Below, in pieces: positions 42,256 through 51,914 of a stretch of DNA of 64,000 nucleotides. A program made the translations under genes and the position numbers. The DNA is from an uncultured Oscillospiraceae bacterium (GTDB lineage Bacteria > Bacillota > Clostridia > Oscillospirales > Ruminococcaceae), in assembly GCA_934464775.1 (NCBI GenBank), contig CAKSKG010000005.1, positions 62,001 through 126,000 on the forward strand. Direction: 5' to 3'. The first letter of the stretch is position 1, and every line of letters begins with the position of its first letter. Under the pieces are notes generated by a model, which was given only the letters and a program-made list of their open reading frames with translations, searched no databases and was not told the DNA's origin.

Positions 42256-44544
42256 TCACACGCTTGTTGTCTGATGCTGTTTCTGACGGAGAAATTCTTC
42301 AAACCTATCGGCAGGCATAGGCTTTCCGAAGAAGTAGCCCTGTGCCCAGTCGCAGCCCGATTCCTTGAGTATCTCTGCCTGTCCGGGAGTTTCAATGCCC
42401 TCGGCAATAGTCTCGATCTTCTTGGATTTTGCGATTCGTATAACTGCGGAAACGATTTCTCTGGATATTTCATCTTCTTCAAGATACATTATAAACGAGC
42501 GGTCCAGCTTCAGCAGTGTAATGGGAAGCACCTGGATATAGCTAAGTGAGGAATATCCCGTGCCGAAATCGTCCATGGAGAGCTTTACGCCCAGCTCCTT
42601 GATCTCGTTCATCTGCTGGATCGCATGGTCGATATCCTTGAGCGCAAGGCTTTCGGTAAGCTCCACGTCCAGCCATTCGGGATCAAGACTCGTCTCATCA
42701 AGAGCCGCCTTGATGTTTTCGGTAACATTGGTCTGATAGAAGTCGATAGCTGTCAGGTTGATAGATACGGTAACGGGTTTAAGTCCCATATCCTGCCAGC
42801 GCTTGTTCTGACGGCACGCCTCGTAAAGAACGAAGTTGCTTATCTTTGTAATGAGCAGCGAATGCTCCGCAACGGGAATAAATTCGCTGGGAGGAACAAC
42901 AGAGCCGTCGGGCTTTACCCAGCGGATAAGTGCCTCCATGCCCATGACCTCGCCGGATACAAGGTCGATCTTGGGCTGATAGTACAGCACCAGCTCATGA
43001 CGGTCGATAGCAGCCGCAAGCTCCTTTTCGATCTCCGTGCTTTTTATGATGCGGTCATGTACCGTGTGATCGTAGCGTGTAACGGAGCTTCTCTGTCCGT
43101 CGGAAAGGCTGAGTGCAAATTCCGCACGGTCAAGCACCTGCGGGAAATCATCACCGCCGTCGGAAATACGGCAGAAGCCTGCGGAGCAGGTAACGGACTG
43201 ACGCTCCAGCGATTCGGAGTGGATAGAAAGAATATCGCTCTGAATGCGCTTGATGATCGTAACGGGAAGCTCATCATCGCCGTTTGCCTTGATAAGAACG
43301 GCAAAGTTGTCTCCGCCTATTCTTGCGGCAAAGCCGCCCTCGGTAAGGCTCGCAGTGATTATTGCGGCAATATCCGCAAGGAGCTTGTTTCCGTTTTCAT
43401 AGCCGCAGGTATCGTTGATGATATGGAAGCTGTCGATGTCGATAACAATTACCCAGTAATCGAGATCGGCGCTTTCCTTTGCGCAGGAGAGTATCTCTTC
43501 GCCCATCATCATGAACTTGTTGCGGTTATAGATCTGCGTAACATCGTCGATGTACGCCATTTTTTCGATAAGGCTGTCCTTTTCCTTTTCCTTTGTTATA
43601 TCCAGAACGGCGCCGCCTATGCTCGCCTGAAGGATATTTTTGTTGGGCATGACCTTGTATCGGAACTGGAACCAGTGATAGGTCATATCGGGAGTTATCG
43701 CCCTGAACTCAATGGAATGTATTTTTCCGTCAGCCTCGGTATTCTTGGCGTTCATGCCGCCTGCGAAGCTGTCGAAAAGTATTCTGTCCTTGGGGTGGAA
43801 AAGCGCTCTGAGATCGGGAGCCGAGATATATTCATCATCTATGCCCAGCATTGTGCGAAGCTGTTCGGAAACATAAAATCTCGATCCGCCCGGCTCTTTC
43901 AGAAGCAGACCGATCTCGGAAAGCTCCATTGAAAGGGTATATTTGTTTTCCGTCTCCGCAAGCTCCTTGGAATATCTCATAAGCTCACTCTTCATGTTGA
44001 TAGTCTCGGTAAGGTTGGGTCCTATGGACATCATAAGGTAGGTGGTCTTTTTATGGACCGTGACCGTGCTTACCAGAGATGTATTCCAGATAGTGCAGAC
44101 CTTATGGCCGTCCTTTGCCTCGGCATAAAATTCCTCATCACGGTTATTGATGATCGCCTGCATATTCTCGGAAAATGCGTCGGCAGGCAGAATTTTTTTC
44201 AGCAGAGGGATATTTCCCGCCAGCTCCTCGGAGGTATAGCCCAGAACGCTTGTAAAATCATAATTGACATCAATATAATTGAACTCTGCGTCCCATACTA
44301 TCACCATAGGGTTGATAAGGTGAGTCACCTGCCGGATATTTTTCTTTTCACGTTTAAGGCGTGTGCTAAGCTCATATATTTTGTAGCCTGTAAACATACA
44401 CACGGCAGTAACCACTGCGCACATATATCCGATAATTATATATAAAGTATATTTAGGTACTGAAATAACTGCAATGTTGACGATGCAAGCGGTAAGGGCA
44501 AGACAAGCACAGAATATAAGCGACGGTGCGGTTTTCTTTCCCGT
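42256..44544 (-). CDS. PAS-GGDEF-EAL cyclic-di-GMP phosphodiesterase, membrane-bound
   Basis: Domain order is two membrane helices, PAS-like regions (about 65-320), GGDEF (about 330-490) and EAL (about 505-755). The GGDEF site is degenerate (RIGGDNF), so cyclase activity is unlikely. The EAL site looks complete: YYQPKIDL, MEALIRW, SINLTA, ELTESLA, MDDFGTGYSS, LKLDRS and AEGIET, so it should hydrolyse cyclic di-GMP. The first in-frame ATG is at 44424, mid-helix. An AAGGGAGG site at 44553-44560 points to a start eight bases on, where the codon is ACG (44544). That start adds 40 residues and the first helix. The true start is unsettled. Confidence 0.85.
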   Translation of the reverse strand, partial: TGKKTAPSLIFCACLALTACIVNIAVISVPKYTLYIIIGYMCAVVTAVCMFTGYKIYELSTRLKREKKNIRQVTHLINPMVIVWDAEFNYIDVNYDFTSVLGYTSEELAGNIPLLKKILPADAFSENMQAIINNRDEEFYAEAKDGHKVCTIWNTSLVSTVTVHKKTTYLMMSIGPNLTETINMKSELMRYSKELAETENKYTLSMELSEIGLLLKEPGGSRFYVSEQLRTMLGIDDEYISAPDLRALFHPKDRILFDSFAGGMNAKNTEADGKIHSIEFRAITPDMTYHWFQFRYKVMPNKNILQASIGGAVLDITKEKEKDSLIEKMAYIDDVTQIYNRNKFMMMGEEILSCAKESADLDYWVIVIDIDSFHIINDTCGYENGNKLLADIAAIITASLTEGGFAARIGGDNFAVLIKANGDDELPVTIIKRIQSDILSIHSESLERQSVTCSAGFCRISDGGDDFPQVLDRAEFALSLSDGQRSSVTRYDHTVHDRIIKSTEIEKELAAAIDRHELVLYYQPKIDLVSGEVMGMEALIRWVKPDGSVVPPSEFIPVAEHSLLITKISNFVLYEACRQNKRWQDMGLKPVTVSINLTAIDFYQTNVTENIKAALDETSLDPEWLDVELTESLALKDIDHAIQQMNEIKELGVKLSMDDFGTGYSSLSYIQVLPITLLKLDRSFIMYLEEDEISREIVSAVIRIAKSKKIETIAEGIETPGQAEILKESGCDWAQGYFFGKPMPADRFEEFLRQKQHQTTSV

Positions 44545-44627
44545 TGACTCCGCCTCCCTTCAGAGAATTTGAAAGAGGTAATGACATTATGTAACTTAAA
44601 TAATATTAGTTATATTATAACAAAAAC

Positions 44628-44656
44628 ATTATACCTCAAAAGCCCGTTTTTGTCAA
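44628..44656 (-). promoter_or_regulatory. consensus promoter of the EAL-domain gene
   Basis: On the minus strand TTGACA (44651-44656), 17 bases and TATAAT (44628-44633). The transcript would begin near 44621, 77 bases ahead of the proposed start at 44544. Confidence 0.9.
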
Positions 44657-44698
44657 TAATCAATATTTAAAATTGTCAAATTTACCTCTATTTTTCAC

Positions 44699-44712
44699 AT
44701 TGTGTACACAAT
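44699..44712. promoter_or_regulatory. 14-bp palindrome between EAL gene and response regulator
   Basis: ATTGTGTACACAAT is a perfect inverted repeat, about 130 bases before the response regulator gene and about 45 upstream of the EAL-gene promoter. It could be an operator. I could not place a convincing promoter for the regulator gene in the remaining 44713-44844. Confidence 0.4.
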
Positions 44713-44844
44713 TATATGTTAAACTGAATTGAATGAAGATGAAATATACCCATATATGCCGTATAAGCTGTGAAATTATACAGTTAAGCAGTTATAAGGT
44801 ATAAGGTGAAATTTAAGTAAAAAAATAAACGGAGGCGGAAACTT

Positions 44845-45519
44845 ATGGCAAAGGTCAGATTATTAATAGTTGACGATGAAAAGATGATAAGAAATGTTGT
44901 CCGTGAATATGCGGAATTCGAGGGCTTTGAAACAGTTGAGGCAGAGGACGGCATGGAAGCCGTGGAGATCTGCCGCAAGGAGGACTTCGACTGCATCGTT
45001 ATGGATATAATGATGCCCCGTCTTGACGGCTATTCCGCAGTAAAGGAAATACACAAGACAAAGCAGATACCAGTTATCATGCTTTCCGCAAGAGGCGAGG
45101 AATACGACAAGCTTTTCGGCTTTGAGATAGGCGTTGACGATTATGTTGTAAAGCCCTTCTCCCCCAAGGAGCTTATGGCAAGAATACGTGCCGTACTGAA
45201 GCGCAGCAGCGCAAAATCCCCTGCTGCGGACAAGCTGGTATTCGAGGGGCTGGAGATAAACATGACGGGCAGAGAAGTTCTTGTGGACGGCGTGCCTGCA
45301 TCGCTCACTCCCAAGGAATACGATCTGCTGTTCTATCTTGTGCGCAACAAAGGGATCGCTCTTTCAAGAGAAAAGCTGCTTGAAGAGGTATGGGGCTATG
45401 ATTTCTACGGCGATGACCGCACGGTGGATACTCACATCAAAATGCTCCGCAACTCTCTGGGCGAATACCGCAAGTTCATTGTCACCCTCAGAGGAATGGG
45501 CTATAAATTTGACTGCTGA
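44845..45519 (+). CDS. OmpR/PhoB-family response regulator
   Basis: The receiver domain (residues 1-120) has the acid pair in LIVDDEK, the phosphoacceptor Asp in CIVMDIMMPRLDG, the Thr/Ser switch in MLSARG and the Lys in VVKPFSP. The winged-helix output domain (about 130-224) ends RTVDTHIKMLRNSLG...TLRGMGYKFDC. It has an ACGGAGGCGG site and is followed 20 bases later by its kinase. The signal it responds to is unknown. Confidence 0.94.
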   Translation: MAKVRLLIVDDEKMIRNVVREYAEFEGFETVEAEDGMEAVEICRKEDFDCIVMDIMMPRLDGYSAVKEIHKTKQIPVIMLSARGEEYDKLFGFEIGVDDYVVKPFSPKELMARIRAVLKRSSAKSPAADKLVFEGLEINMTGREVLVDGVPASLTPKEYDLLFYLVRNKGIALSREKLLEEVWGYDFYGDDRTVDTHIKMLRNSLGEYRKFIVTLRGMGYKFDC

Positions 45520-45539
45520 CGGTCGGAAGGTGCAGCGCT

Positions 45540-47105
45540 TTGAAAGATAATAAAGATATAAACTGTATAAACGAAAAAAAGGAGACGGACAGCTGCTGCC
45601 GCAAGATACACTCCGAGGAAAAACAGAAGCGGAAAGAGCAGCGCAGACAAAAGATACACGAATACACCCACAGCGTAAGATTTACAATCTTTCTCTACTT
45701 CTCTATTTTTATCATAAGCATACTTATACTTATGTGGGTGGCGTTTGTATTCTCACTTGAAAAAACATACCGCGTCTCAAAGACAAACACTATCATCGAA
45801 ACGGCACAGCATATCCTTACCCAGCTTGACGGAGAAAACTTTACCGTTGAGGATCTTGACAGCCTTGCCCATGAAAACGATATGTGCATAGTTATCCAGG
45901 ACAGCTATTACCGCACTGTATATTCCTATGATGTCATGGCGAAAAACTGCCTTATCCACGGCACACAAGGCTTTCTGAATCTGCCCTCGCTGCGTTCGGA
46001 GGCTCTTGAGTCGGAAAACGGCATCTACTACACCGAGGTGCAGAACCCCCGCTTCAACAACAATACCCTGCTTTTTGTAATGGTATTGGGCAGCAAGGAG
46101 GATCCCACGGGCTATCTTTATCTGAACACATCGCTGGAGCCGCTGGATTCCACGGTTTCCATACTATTCTCGCAGATGCTCCAGATAACCGTTGCCGTGC
46201 TGATAATCGGCTTCGGAATATCCTACTTCCTGTCAAGGCTTATTGCAACGCCTATCGTCCGCATCACAAAATCGGCTCAGAAAATGGGTCAGGGCGACTA
46301 TAACGTAAACTTCAACGGCAGAGGCTATACCGAAACGGAGCATCTTGCCGAAACGCTGAACTATGCTTCCACGGAGATAAGCAAGGTAGACACGCTCCAG
46401 CGTGATCTTATCGCAAATGTATCCCATGACCTGCGCACTCCCCTTACTATGGTAAAGGCTTATGCGGAGATGATACGTGACCTTTCGGGCGACAATCCTC
46501 AGAAGAGAAACGAGCACGTCGGAATAATCATCGAGGAAAGCGACCGTCTTGCGGCGCTGGTAAATGATATCCTCGACCTTTCAAAACTGGAAAACGGCAC
46601 TGCCGAGCTGAACATGACCGATTTCTGCATAAACACAAAGCTGGAAGAGGTCATGACAAGATACAAGCTGCTTTCCGAGCAGAAGGGATATAAATTCTAT
46701 CTTTCTGGCGGAGCGCCCGTAACAGTCCGTGCCGATGTTATCAAGATAGAGCAGGTGCTTTACAATCTGATAAACAACGCCGTGAATTACAGCGGCGACA
46801 GCAGGGAAATTTATATCGTCCAGCTGATAAGAGAAAAAAAGGTGCGCATATGCATCACCGATACGGGTCCCGGAATAGAAAAAGATCTCATGCCCCTTAT
46901 TTTCGACCGCTACTACCGTGCCGAAAAGCATAAGCGTGAGGTCATCGGAACGGGACTTGGACTTTCTATCGTAAAGCAGATACTTATAAAGCATGGCTTT
47001 GATTTCGGCGTCCAGTCGGAGCTTGGCGTAGGAAGCACATTCTGGTTCGAGATGAATATTGTAAGCGATACGTTCAGCGACGACGAGATTCAAGTTGTTG
47101 ACTGA
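45540..47105 (+). CDS. sensor histidine kinase
   Basis: The start is TTG at 45540, eight or so bases after GGAAGG; no closer ATG keeps the full N terminus. A basic cytoplasmic lead is followed by a membrane helix (about 46-70), an extracytoplasmic sensor of about 145 residues, a second helix (about 210-235) and a HAMP domain. The phospho-acceptor is in LIANVSHDLRTPLTMVKAYAE. The ATPase domain shows N-box NLINNAVNYS, G1 DTGPGIE and G2 GTGLGLSIVKQ. It forms a pair with the upstream regulator. A Cys-rich stretch occurs near the N terminus (CINEKKETDSCC). Confidence 0.93.
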   Translation: MKDNKDINCINEKKETDSCCRKIHSEEKQKRKEQRRQKIHEYTHSVRFTIFLYFSIFIISILILMWVAFVFSLEKTYRVSKTNTIIETAQHILTQLDGENFTVEDLDSLAHENDMCIVIQDSYYRTVYSYDVMAKNCLIHGTQGFLNLPSLRSEALESENGIYYTEVQNPRFNNNTLLFVMVLGSKEDPTGYLYLNTSLEPLDSTVSILFSQMLQITVAVLIIGFGISYFLSRLIATPIVRITKSAQKMGQGDYNVNFNGRGYTETEHLAETLNYASTEISKVDTLQRDLIANVSHDLRTPLTMVKAYAEMIRDLSGDNPQKRNEHVGIIIEESDRLAALVNDILDLSKLENGTAELNMTDFCINTKLEEVMTRYKLLSEQKGYKFYLSGGAPVTVRADVIKIEQVLYNLINNAVNYSGDSREIYIVQLIREKKVRICITDTGPGIEKDLMPLIFDRYYRAEKHKREVIGTGLGLSIVKQILIKHGFDFGVQSELGVGSTFWFEMNIVSDTFSDDEIQVVD

Positions 47106-47127
47106 ACCTGCTGAAAGGAATATCAAT

Positions 47128-47853
47128 ATGTCGGAAAAATTTGAAGAAAAGCAGTTCGGTCTGAGCATTCCCGAAAATATAAGCATAAACAGGACGAACT
47201 TTCTTGAATACTACTCCCAGTTCGTGGAGCTTATGAATCTTTATCAGTCGGCGGCGGACGAGGTAGTCACAAAGCTGAAAATACTTGACAACGAGTTTTC
47301 GTCCAAATATCAGCGCAACCCGATACACACCCTCAAAAGCCGCATAAAATCCCCCGAGAGCATTCTGGGAAAGCTGAACCGAAAGGGTCTTCCCCCCACG
47401 GCGGATTCTATCAGGAACAATCTTTATGACATCGCAGGCGTAAGAGTTGTGTGCCAGTACATCGACGATATATACACCCTTGCGGGGCTGCTTTCATCAC
47501 ATGATGATATAACTCTGCTGAAAACAAAGGATTATATCAAAAATCCTAAACCCAACGGCTACCGCAGTCTGCACATCGTTGTGAATGTTCCCGTGTTTCT
47601 TTCAACGGGCAAGGAATATGCTCCCGTTGAGATACAGATAAGAACAATGGCTATGGATTTCTGGGCAAGTCTGGAGCATGAGCTTCACTACAAAACGGGA
47701 AAGCACGTTGACAGCGCTCTGGAGGACGAGCTGTATTACTGTGCGGAAACAATTGCCGAGACCGACCGCAGAATGCAGAACATCTACAAGAGCATAAACA
47801 CAGCAAACAGCCCTCAGACTGACGAAGAAAGCACTGACGAAAACGAAGAATAA
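47128..47853 (+). CDS. small alarmone synthetase (RelQ/YjbM-type GTP pyrophosphokinase)
   Basis: This 241-residue protein contains a RelA/SpoT synthetase domain without HD hydrolase or TGS domains. It should make (p)ppGpp from GTP/GDP and ATP. Characteristic segments are RIKSPESILGKLNRKG, NNLYDIAGVRVVCQYIDDIY, YIKNPKPNGYRSLHIVV and PVEIQIRTMAMDFWASLEHEL. The frame begins inside the kinase gene, but ATG 47128 follows GAAAGGAA. The tail is acidic. It lies 22 bases after the kinase gene, so it may be under the same control. Confidence 0.92.
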   Translation: MSEKFEEKQFGLSIPENISINRTNFLEYYSQFVELMNLYQSAADEVVTKLKILDNEFSSKYQRNPIHTLKSRIKSPESILGKLNRKGLPPTADSIRNNLYDIAGVRVVCQYIDDIYTLAGLLSSHDDITLLKTKDYIKNPKPNGYRSLHIVVNVPVFLSTGKEYAPVEIQIRTMAMDFWASLEHELHYKTGKHVDSALEDELYYCAETIAETDRRMQNIYKSINTANSPQTDEESTDENEE

Positions 47854-47858
47854 GTGTG

Positions 47859-47887
47859 TTGACAAAGCTGTATGTTTATGGTATAAT
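47859..47887 (+). promoter_or_regulatory. consensus promoter of the flavodiiron gene
   Basis: Perfect TTGACA (47859-47864), 17 bases, perfect TATAAT (47882-47887), starting five bases after the alarmone synthetase stop. Confidence 0.9.
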
Positions 47888-47948
47888 CATGTAAATGATA
47901 ACTATTATCAAATAGTATGAAAGTAAAAATCGGACAGGAGAATGTGTT

Positions 47949-49115
47949 ATGAGTAAAGTTGTAATTTCGGACGCAGTAAAATATGTGGGCTGCGATGACA
48001 AGACCATTGAGCTTTTTGAAAATCAGTATAAGTTGCCCAATGGCGTATCCTATAATTCCTATGTTATCCTCGATGAAAAAACCGCTGTAATGGATACAGC
48101 CGATCAGCGTGTTTCCGATGAATGGATAAGCAATGTCAAGGAAGCTCTTGCAGGCAGAAATGCCGATTATCTTGTGATATCTCACCTTGAACCCGACCAT
48201 TCCGCAAATATTCAGCGCATAGCCGAGCTTTATCCCGAGATGAAGCTGGTTTGCAGCGCAAAGGCTGCGGCTATGCTCCCCCAGTTCTTCGACTGCGATT
48301 TCAGCGGACGTGTAATTACCGTCAAGGAGGGCGAAACACTTTCTCTCGGAAGCCACACTCTGAAATTCATCATGGCGCCTATGGTTCATTGGCCCGAGGT
48401 AATGGTTGAGTATGAGGAGACCGAAAAGATACTTTTCTCCGCCGACGGCTTCGGAAAGTTCGGCACACTCGATGTTGACGCCGACTGGGACTGCGAGGCA
48501 AGAAGATACTATTTCAATATCGTGGGCAAATACGGCGCACCCGTTCAGACACTGCTGAAAAAGGCTTCCGCACTTGATATAAAGACTATCTGCCCGCTTC
48601 ACGGACCCGTTCTCAGCGGCGATCTTTCCCACTATCTTGAAAGATACAATACATGGAGCAGCTATGAGCCGGAGGAAAGCGGCGTGTTCATCGCATATGC
48701 TTCTATCCACGGAAATACCGCAAAGGCGGCGCTTATGCTTGCCGATATGATAAAGGCAAAGGGCGTTAAAGTAGTTGCATCAGACCTTACAAAGTGCGGA
48801 GGAGATCTTTCCGAGGCAGTGGAGGACGCATTCAGATATGACCGCATGATCGTTGCGGCTTCAACATATGATGCAGGTGTTTTCCCCGTAATGGCAGAGT
48901 TTATCGCACACCTTAAATCAAAGGCATATCAGAAGCGCAGAGTCGGCATAATGGAAAACGGCTCATGGGCGCCTATGGCTGCAAAGCTTATGAAAGCCGA
49001 ATTTGAGAGCATGAAGGATATTGCGCTTGCGGAGAATACCGTTACGATAAAGTCAACGGTCAAAGCCGATACGGTAAAGGCAATGGAAATGCTTGCCGAC
49101 GAGATAGCAAAGTAA
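47949..49115 (+). CDS. A-type flavodiiron protein (FprA-like O2/NO reductase)
   Basis: Flavodiiron proteins reduce oxygen to water or NO to N2O and protect anaerobes. The metallo-beta-lactamase domain (1-250) holds the diiron ligands in SHLEPDHSAN, MVHWPEVM, FSADGFGKFG and LHGPVL. The flavodoxin domain starts at about 255 with VFIAYASIHGNTAKAAL and includes the FMN loop AASTYDAGVFP. The 388-residue length is typical of class A. No rubredoxin domain is fused. It has its own promoter and an ACAGGAGAA site. Confidence 0.96.
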   Translation: MSKVVISDAVKYVGCDDKTIELFENQYKLPNGVSYNSYVILDEKTAVMDTADQRVSDEWISNVKEALAGRNADYLVISHLEPDHSANIQRIAELYPEMKLVCSAKAAAMLPQFFDCDFSGRVITVKEGETLSLGSHTLKFIMAPMVHWPEVMVEYEETEKILFSADGFGKFGTLDVDADWDCEARRYYFNIVGKYGAPVQTLLKKASALDIKTICPLHGPVLSGDLSHYLERYNTWSSYEPEESGVFIAYASIHGNTAKAALMLADMIKAKGVKVVASDLTKCGGDLSEAVEDAFRYDRMIVAASTYDAGVFPVMAEFIAHLKSKAYQKRRVGIMENGSWAPMAAKLMKAEFESMKDIALAENTVTIKSTVKADTVKAMEMLADEIAK

Positions 49116-49126
49116 AACAAATATAA

Positions 49127-49298
49127 GGTCACCTCTAAAAACCACCGGCTAAAGCCTTAGTACCTCATCTGCTTGCAGATTTTCCGTCATCTTGCACATA
49201 AATTTCTTGACATACGGCAGTATGCCTGCGAAATTTCTATACAATCTGACGAAAAATCTGACTGCGCATCTGAGGCACTATGGTTTTTAGAGGCGACC
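49127..49298 (-). repeat. 172-bp MITE-like element, copy C
   Basis: This copy is in the same orientation as B and is identical to the reverse complement of copies A and D. It is flanked by ATAA on both sides. It lies 11 bases after the flavodiiron gene stop. Confidence 0.92.
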
Positions 49299-49315
49299 AT
49301 AAAATAATCAAACAT

Positions 49316-49352
49316 CAAGCCCTGCTTATCTTTATCCGATAAGCAGGGCTTG
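49316..49352. terminator. hairpin between converging fprA-like and ureD genes
   Basis: CAAGCCCTGCTTATC and GATAAGCAGGGCTTG form a perfect 15-base stem in the convergent gap. T runs are poor on both sides, so it may act with transcription from either direction but weakly by itself. Confidence 0.7.
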
Positions 49353-49396
49353 ATTCGTTATTGTATGCAATTTTTGAAGAGATCATCTGCGGCGGT

Positions 49397-50116
49397 TCAT
49401 CGGATAATATCCCGAAAATACCGCCATATCTCGTCCGCACTGTCGGCAGCCGCACGTATGCATATGCCCTCGGCAGCACTCGTTGAAGCAGCTTCTATCC
49501 TTTCGCATTCGGGTATATCGGGCTGTCTGCCGTAGACATACATCATTCCGATGTGAGAACGTTTTTCAAAGAAGCCTGTCCCCGAAAGATCTTTTTCACC
49601 CGGCACAAGCCTTTGATTATCAAGAAAGCACAGCCTGTCGGCAGCATAAACAGCCGTTCTTGAACGATAATGCGTAAATTCAAACCGCTCCTTCATTGCC
49701 GTTCTTCCGCAGGAAAGAATATCGGTCATGACAAACTCGCTGTCTTTATCCAGCCTTACCTCGGTGCGTGTATCAAATATGCTTCCGCCGAAGGGTATCA
49801 CGGGACAGGGCATATAAACAAGGCTGCCGCCGCTTTCTACGTTTATTTTCACACGCTGAAAAGCACCCGTATTTTCCGCTTTAAATATTTTTGAATATGA
49901 CTGGGCAGTGAATCTAAGATGTGCGTTTTTCTTTACGGTTATCCCGATATCGTAACGGTCACCGTCAAGTATGCCTGCGCTTGCAGCCATCATCATGACC
50001 TCGGTGCAGCCGTCACGGTAAAAAGGACTGGCTATTTTCAGCGGTGCGGTAAATTCCGTATCGGCAATTACCGTCCTGCCGTTTCTGTATTCGGCGGTAA
50101 GCCTTAAAATGCTCAT
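49397..50116 (-). CDS. ureD: urease accessory protein UreD
   Basis: UreD binds apo-urease and helps deliver nickel with UreF and UreG. The 239-residue protein shows [35 protein letters not shown] and the [15 protein letters not shown] segment that are typical of UreD. It is the last gene of the urea cluster. The ATG overlaps the ureG stop by four bases, so the pair are coupled. Confidence 0.92.
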   Translation of the reverse strand: MSILRLTAEYRNGRTVIADTEFTAPLKIASPFYRDGCTEVMMMAASAGILDGDRYDIGITVKKNAHLRFTAQSYSKIFKAENTGAFQRVKINVESGGSLVYMPCPVIPFGGSIFDTRTEVRLDKDSEFVMTDILSCGRTAMKERFEFTHYRSRTAVYAADRLCFLDNQRLVPGEKDLSGTGFFEKRSHIGMMYVYGRQPDIPECERIEAASTSAAEGICIRAAADSADEIWRYFRDIIR

Positions 50117-50724
50117 TTCAGATCCTCAAAAAGCACGTTTTTCTTTATCCAGCTTATGACCTTGTCAACGCCGTCAAGCGTCATAAGGTTGGTGAAAATA
50201 AACGGTCTTTCCCCTCTCATTCGCTTTGAATCGGACGCCATAACTTCAAGGCTTGCACCTACCAGAGGCGCAAGATCGGTCTTGTTTATTACAAGAAGAT
50301 CGGAGCGTGTTACTCCGGGTCCGCCCTTTCTCGGTATTTTTTCACCCTGTGCAACATCAATTACATAAATAGACGCATCGGCAAGATCGGGAGAAAATGT
50401 TGCGGAAAGATTGTCTCCGCCGCTTTCGATGAATATTATCTGAACATCGGGGAACCTCCGTGCCATTTCATCGACAGCTTCAAGATTCATGGAGCAGTCC
50501 TCACGGATAGCCGTATGAGGGCAGCCGCCCGTTTCAACTCCGACTATCCTTTCGGGCGGAAGCGCCGAATTTTTTATCAGAAATTCTGCGTCCTCCTTTG
50601 TATAGATGTCATTGGTAACAACGCAGATGCTGTATTCCTTTGACATTATTCTTGTAAGGCGTTCGATAAGAGCGGTCTTGCCCGAACCCACGGGGCCGCC
50701 TACGCCTATCTTTACATATGACAT
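50113..50724 (-). CDS. ureG: urease accessory GTPase UreG
   Basis: UreG is the GTPase that carries nickel to the urease active site. It has P-loop [17 protein letters not shown], the metal-binding CPH motif in [15 protein letters not shown], the [13 protein letters not shown] region and NKTDL for guanine recognition. An upstream ATG at 50733 is too close to AAAGGA, so I use ATG 50724 (MSYVKIG), giving 203 residues. Confidence 0.97.
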   Translation of the reverse strand: MSYVKIGVGGPVGSGKTALIERLTRIMSKEYSICVVTNDIYTKEDAEFLIKNSALPPERIVGVETGGCPHTAIREDCSMNLEAVDEMARRFPDVQIIFIESGGDNLSATFSPDLADASIYVIDVAQGEKIPRKGGPGVTRSDLLVINKTDLAPLVGASLEVMASDSKRMRGERPFIFTNLMTLDGVDKVISWIKKNVLFEDLK

Positions 50725-50744
50725 ATAAAACATATCCTTTCTTA

Positions 50745-51422
50745 TCAGGAAATATAGATCCTCGAATACAGCTTTTCATGTTCCATGGAGCGCAGGTCAA
50801 ATCCCGAACCTCCGATGCCAAGATCGTCCGTATCCACACTCATTGCAAGCTCCGCAGTCCGCGGTATTTCCGATATCATCTGCGCCAGAGCTGCCTGCCC
50901 GTCCAGCTGGCTCAGCGGAACAAGCTTTGCCGCATGATTGACCATCGCCGAAAGCAGGCTGTAACAATACATTGCAATGCCGTCATGAACATCTGCTCCG
51001 ATATCTCTGATAAAAAGACCCACCGCAATAGGGTGGCTGCCGTTTGCCCTGCCCTCTGCAATGCTTCTGCCGTAGCTTTCCAGCAGCGGACAGCTTCCGT
51101 CCATTGCCGCTTCCGTTTTTATAAAGCGCCTGCAAAGATTTCTGCTGCCGTTTCTAAGCTCATAAGGCGATCTTGCCGCCGAAAACAGTTCATCGAGATA
51201 CAGAGGATCATCGCCCAGAGCCGCTCTTGCGGCAAAGCCTGCATCTCCCGTAGGAAGAGTGTAAAGGAATGCATTCAAAAAATCCGAAAGGCTTTTCTTA
51301 TCCTTTACGATATCCTTCTGAACATAAGTCTCCATGCCGTTTGACAGTGTGAATGCACCTATGGGGAACAGCGGATCCAATACCTGCACCAGCCGCAGGA
51401 ACGGCATTTTATCCATGCTCAT
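50745..51422 (-). CDS. ureF: urease accessory protein UreF
   Basis: UreF acts in the UreD-UreF-UreG nickel-loading complex. The protein carries the typical [21 protein letters not shown] start and [19 protein letters not shown]. The frame continues upstream through the 3' part of ureE, so the start must be inside. I choose ATG 51422 ([13 protein letters not shown]), which overlaps ureE by 14 bases; ATG 51416 is also possible and no clear ribosome site separates them. About 225 residues, normal for UreF. Confidence 0.9.
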   Translation of the reverse strand: MSMDKMPFLRLVQVLDPLFPIGAFTLSNGMETYVQKDIVKDKKSLSDFLNAFLYTLPTGDAGFAARAALGDDPLYLDELFSAARSPYELRNGSRNLCRRFIKTEAAMDGSCPLLESYGRSIAEGRANGSHPIAVGLFIRDIGADVHDGIAMYCYSLLSAMVNHAAKLVPLSQLDGQAALAQMISEIPRTAELAMSVDTDDLGIGGSGFDLRSMEHEKLYSRIYIS

Positions 51423-51897
51423 GGCTATGTCTGTGCTCATGACAATGCTCTTTGTTCCCGTGTGCGTCGGTATGGGCATGACCCCTGCACTCGGTATAGC
51501 CCGTAAACTTTTCATGAGTTTTTACCGCATTGAAGCCCAGCTTTTTAAGATATTCAAAGGTAGGCTCATCGTAAGGGCACTTTACATTGTCATGACCTAT
51601 CGCAAGGGAAAGATGACGGTTTCCCAGCTCAAAGCAGAGCCGTCCCATTTCCTCTATCGAGCCGATATTTACACTGATAAGGTCGGAGGGAGCGATAGTA
51701 ACTGCGATGATACGATCATCGTCCTCATAGATGATATCATTTTCATTAAGGGGAGCGTCGATCTTTATGCCGATATCCTCCCCCGCATCGGTGGTCTTTC
51801 GGAGCAGCTTTTTATCTCTCTCGAACCAGTCGATAGAAACATATTCCACCTTTTTATCGGTATGAGCAAGCTTTCCGATGATTTTTTCTGCGATCAT
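51409..51897 (-). CDS. ureE: urease accessory nickel chaperone UreE
   Basis: UreE is the nickel metallochaperone for urease. Residues 1-135 show the two UreE domains, including LCFELGNRHLSLAIGHDNVKCPYDEP, with the conserved metal-binding His in the latter part. The C-terminal 22 residues are His-rich ([20 protein letters not shown]), which in Klebsiella-type UreE stores extra nickel. A GAAAGGAA site precedes the ATG. Length 162. Confidence 0.95.
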   Translation of the reverse strand: MIAEKIIGKLAHTDKKVEYVSIDWFERDKKLLRKTTDAGEDIGIKIDAPLNENDIIYEDDDRIIAVTIAPSDLISVNIGSIEEMGRLCFELGNRHLSLAIGHDNVKCPYDEPTFEYLKKLGFNAVKTHEKFTGYTECRGHAHTDAHGNKEHCHEHRHSHEHG

Positions 51898-51914
51898 ATT
51901 TATAGATTCCTTTC

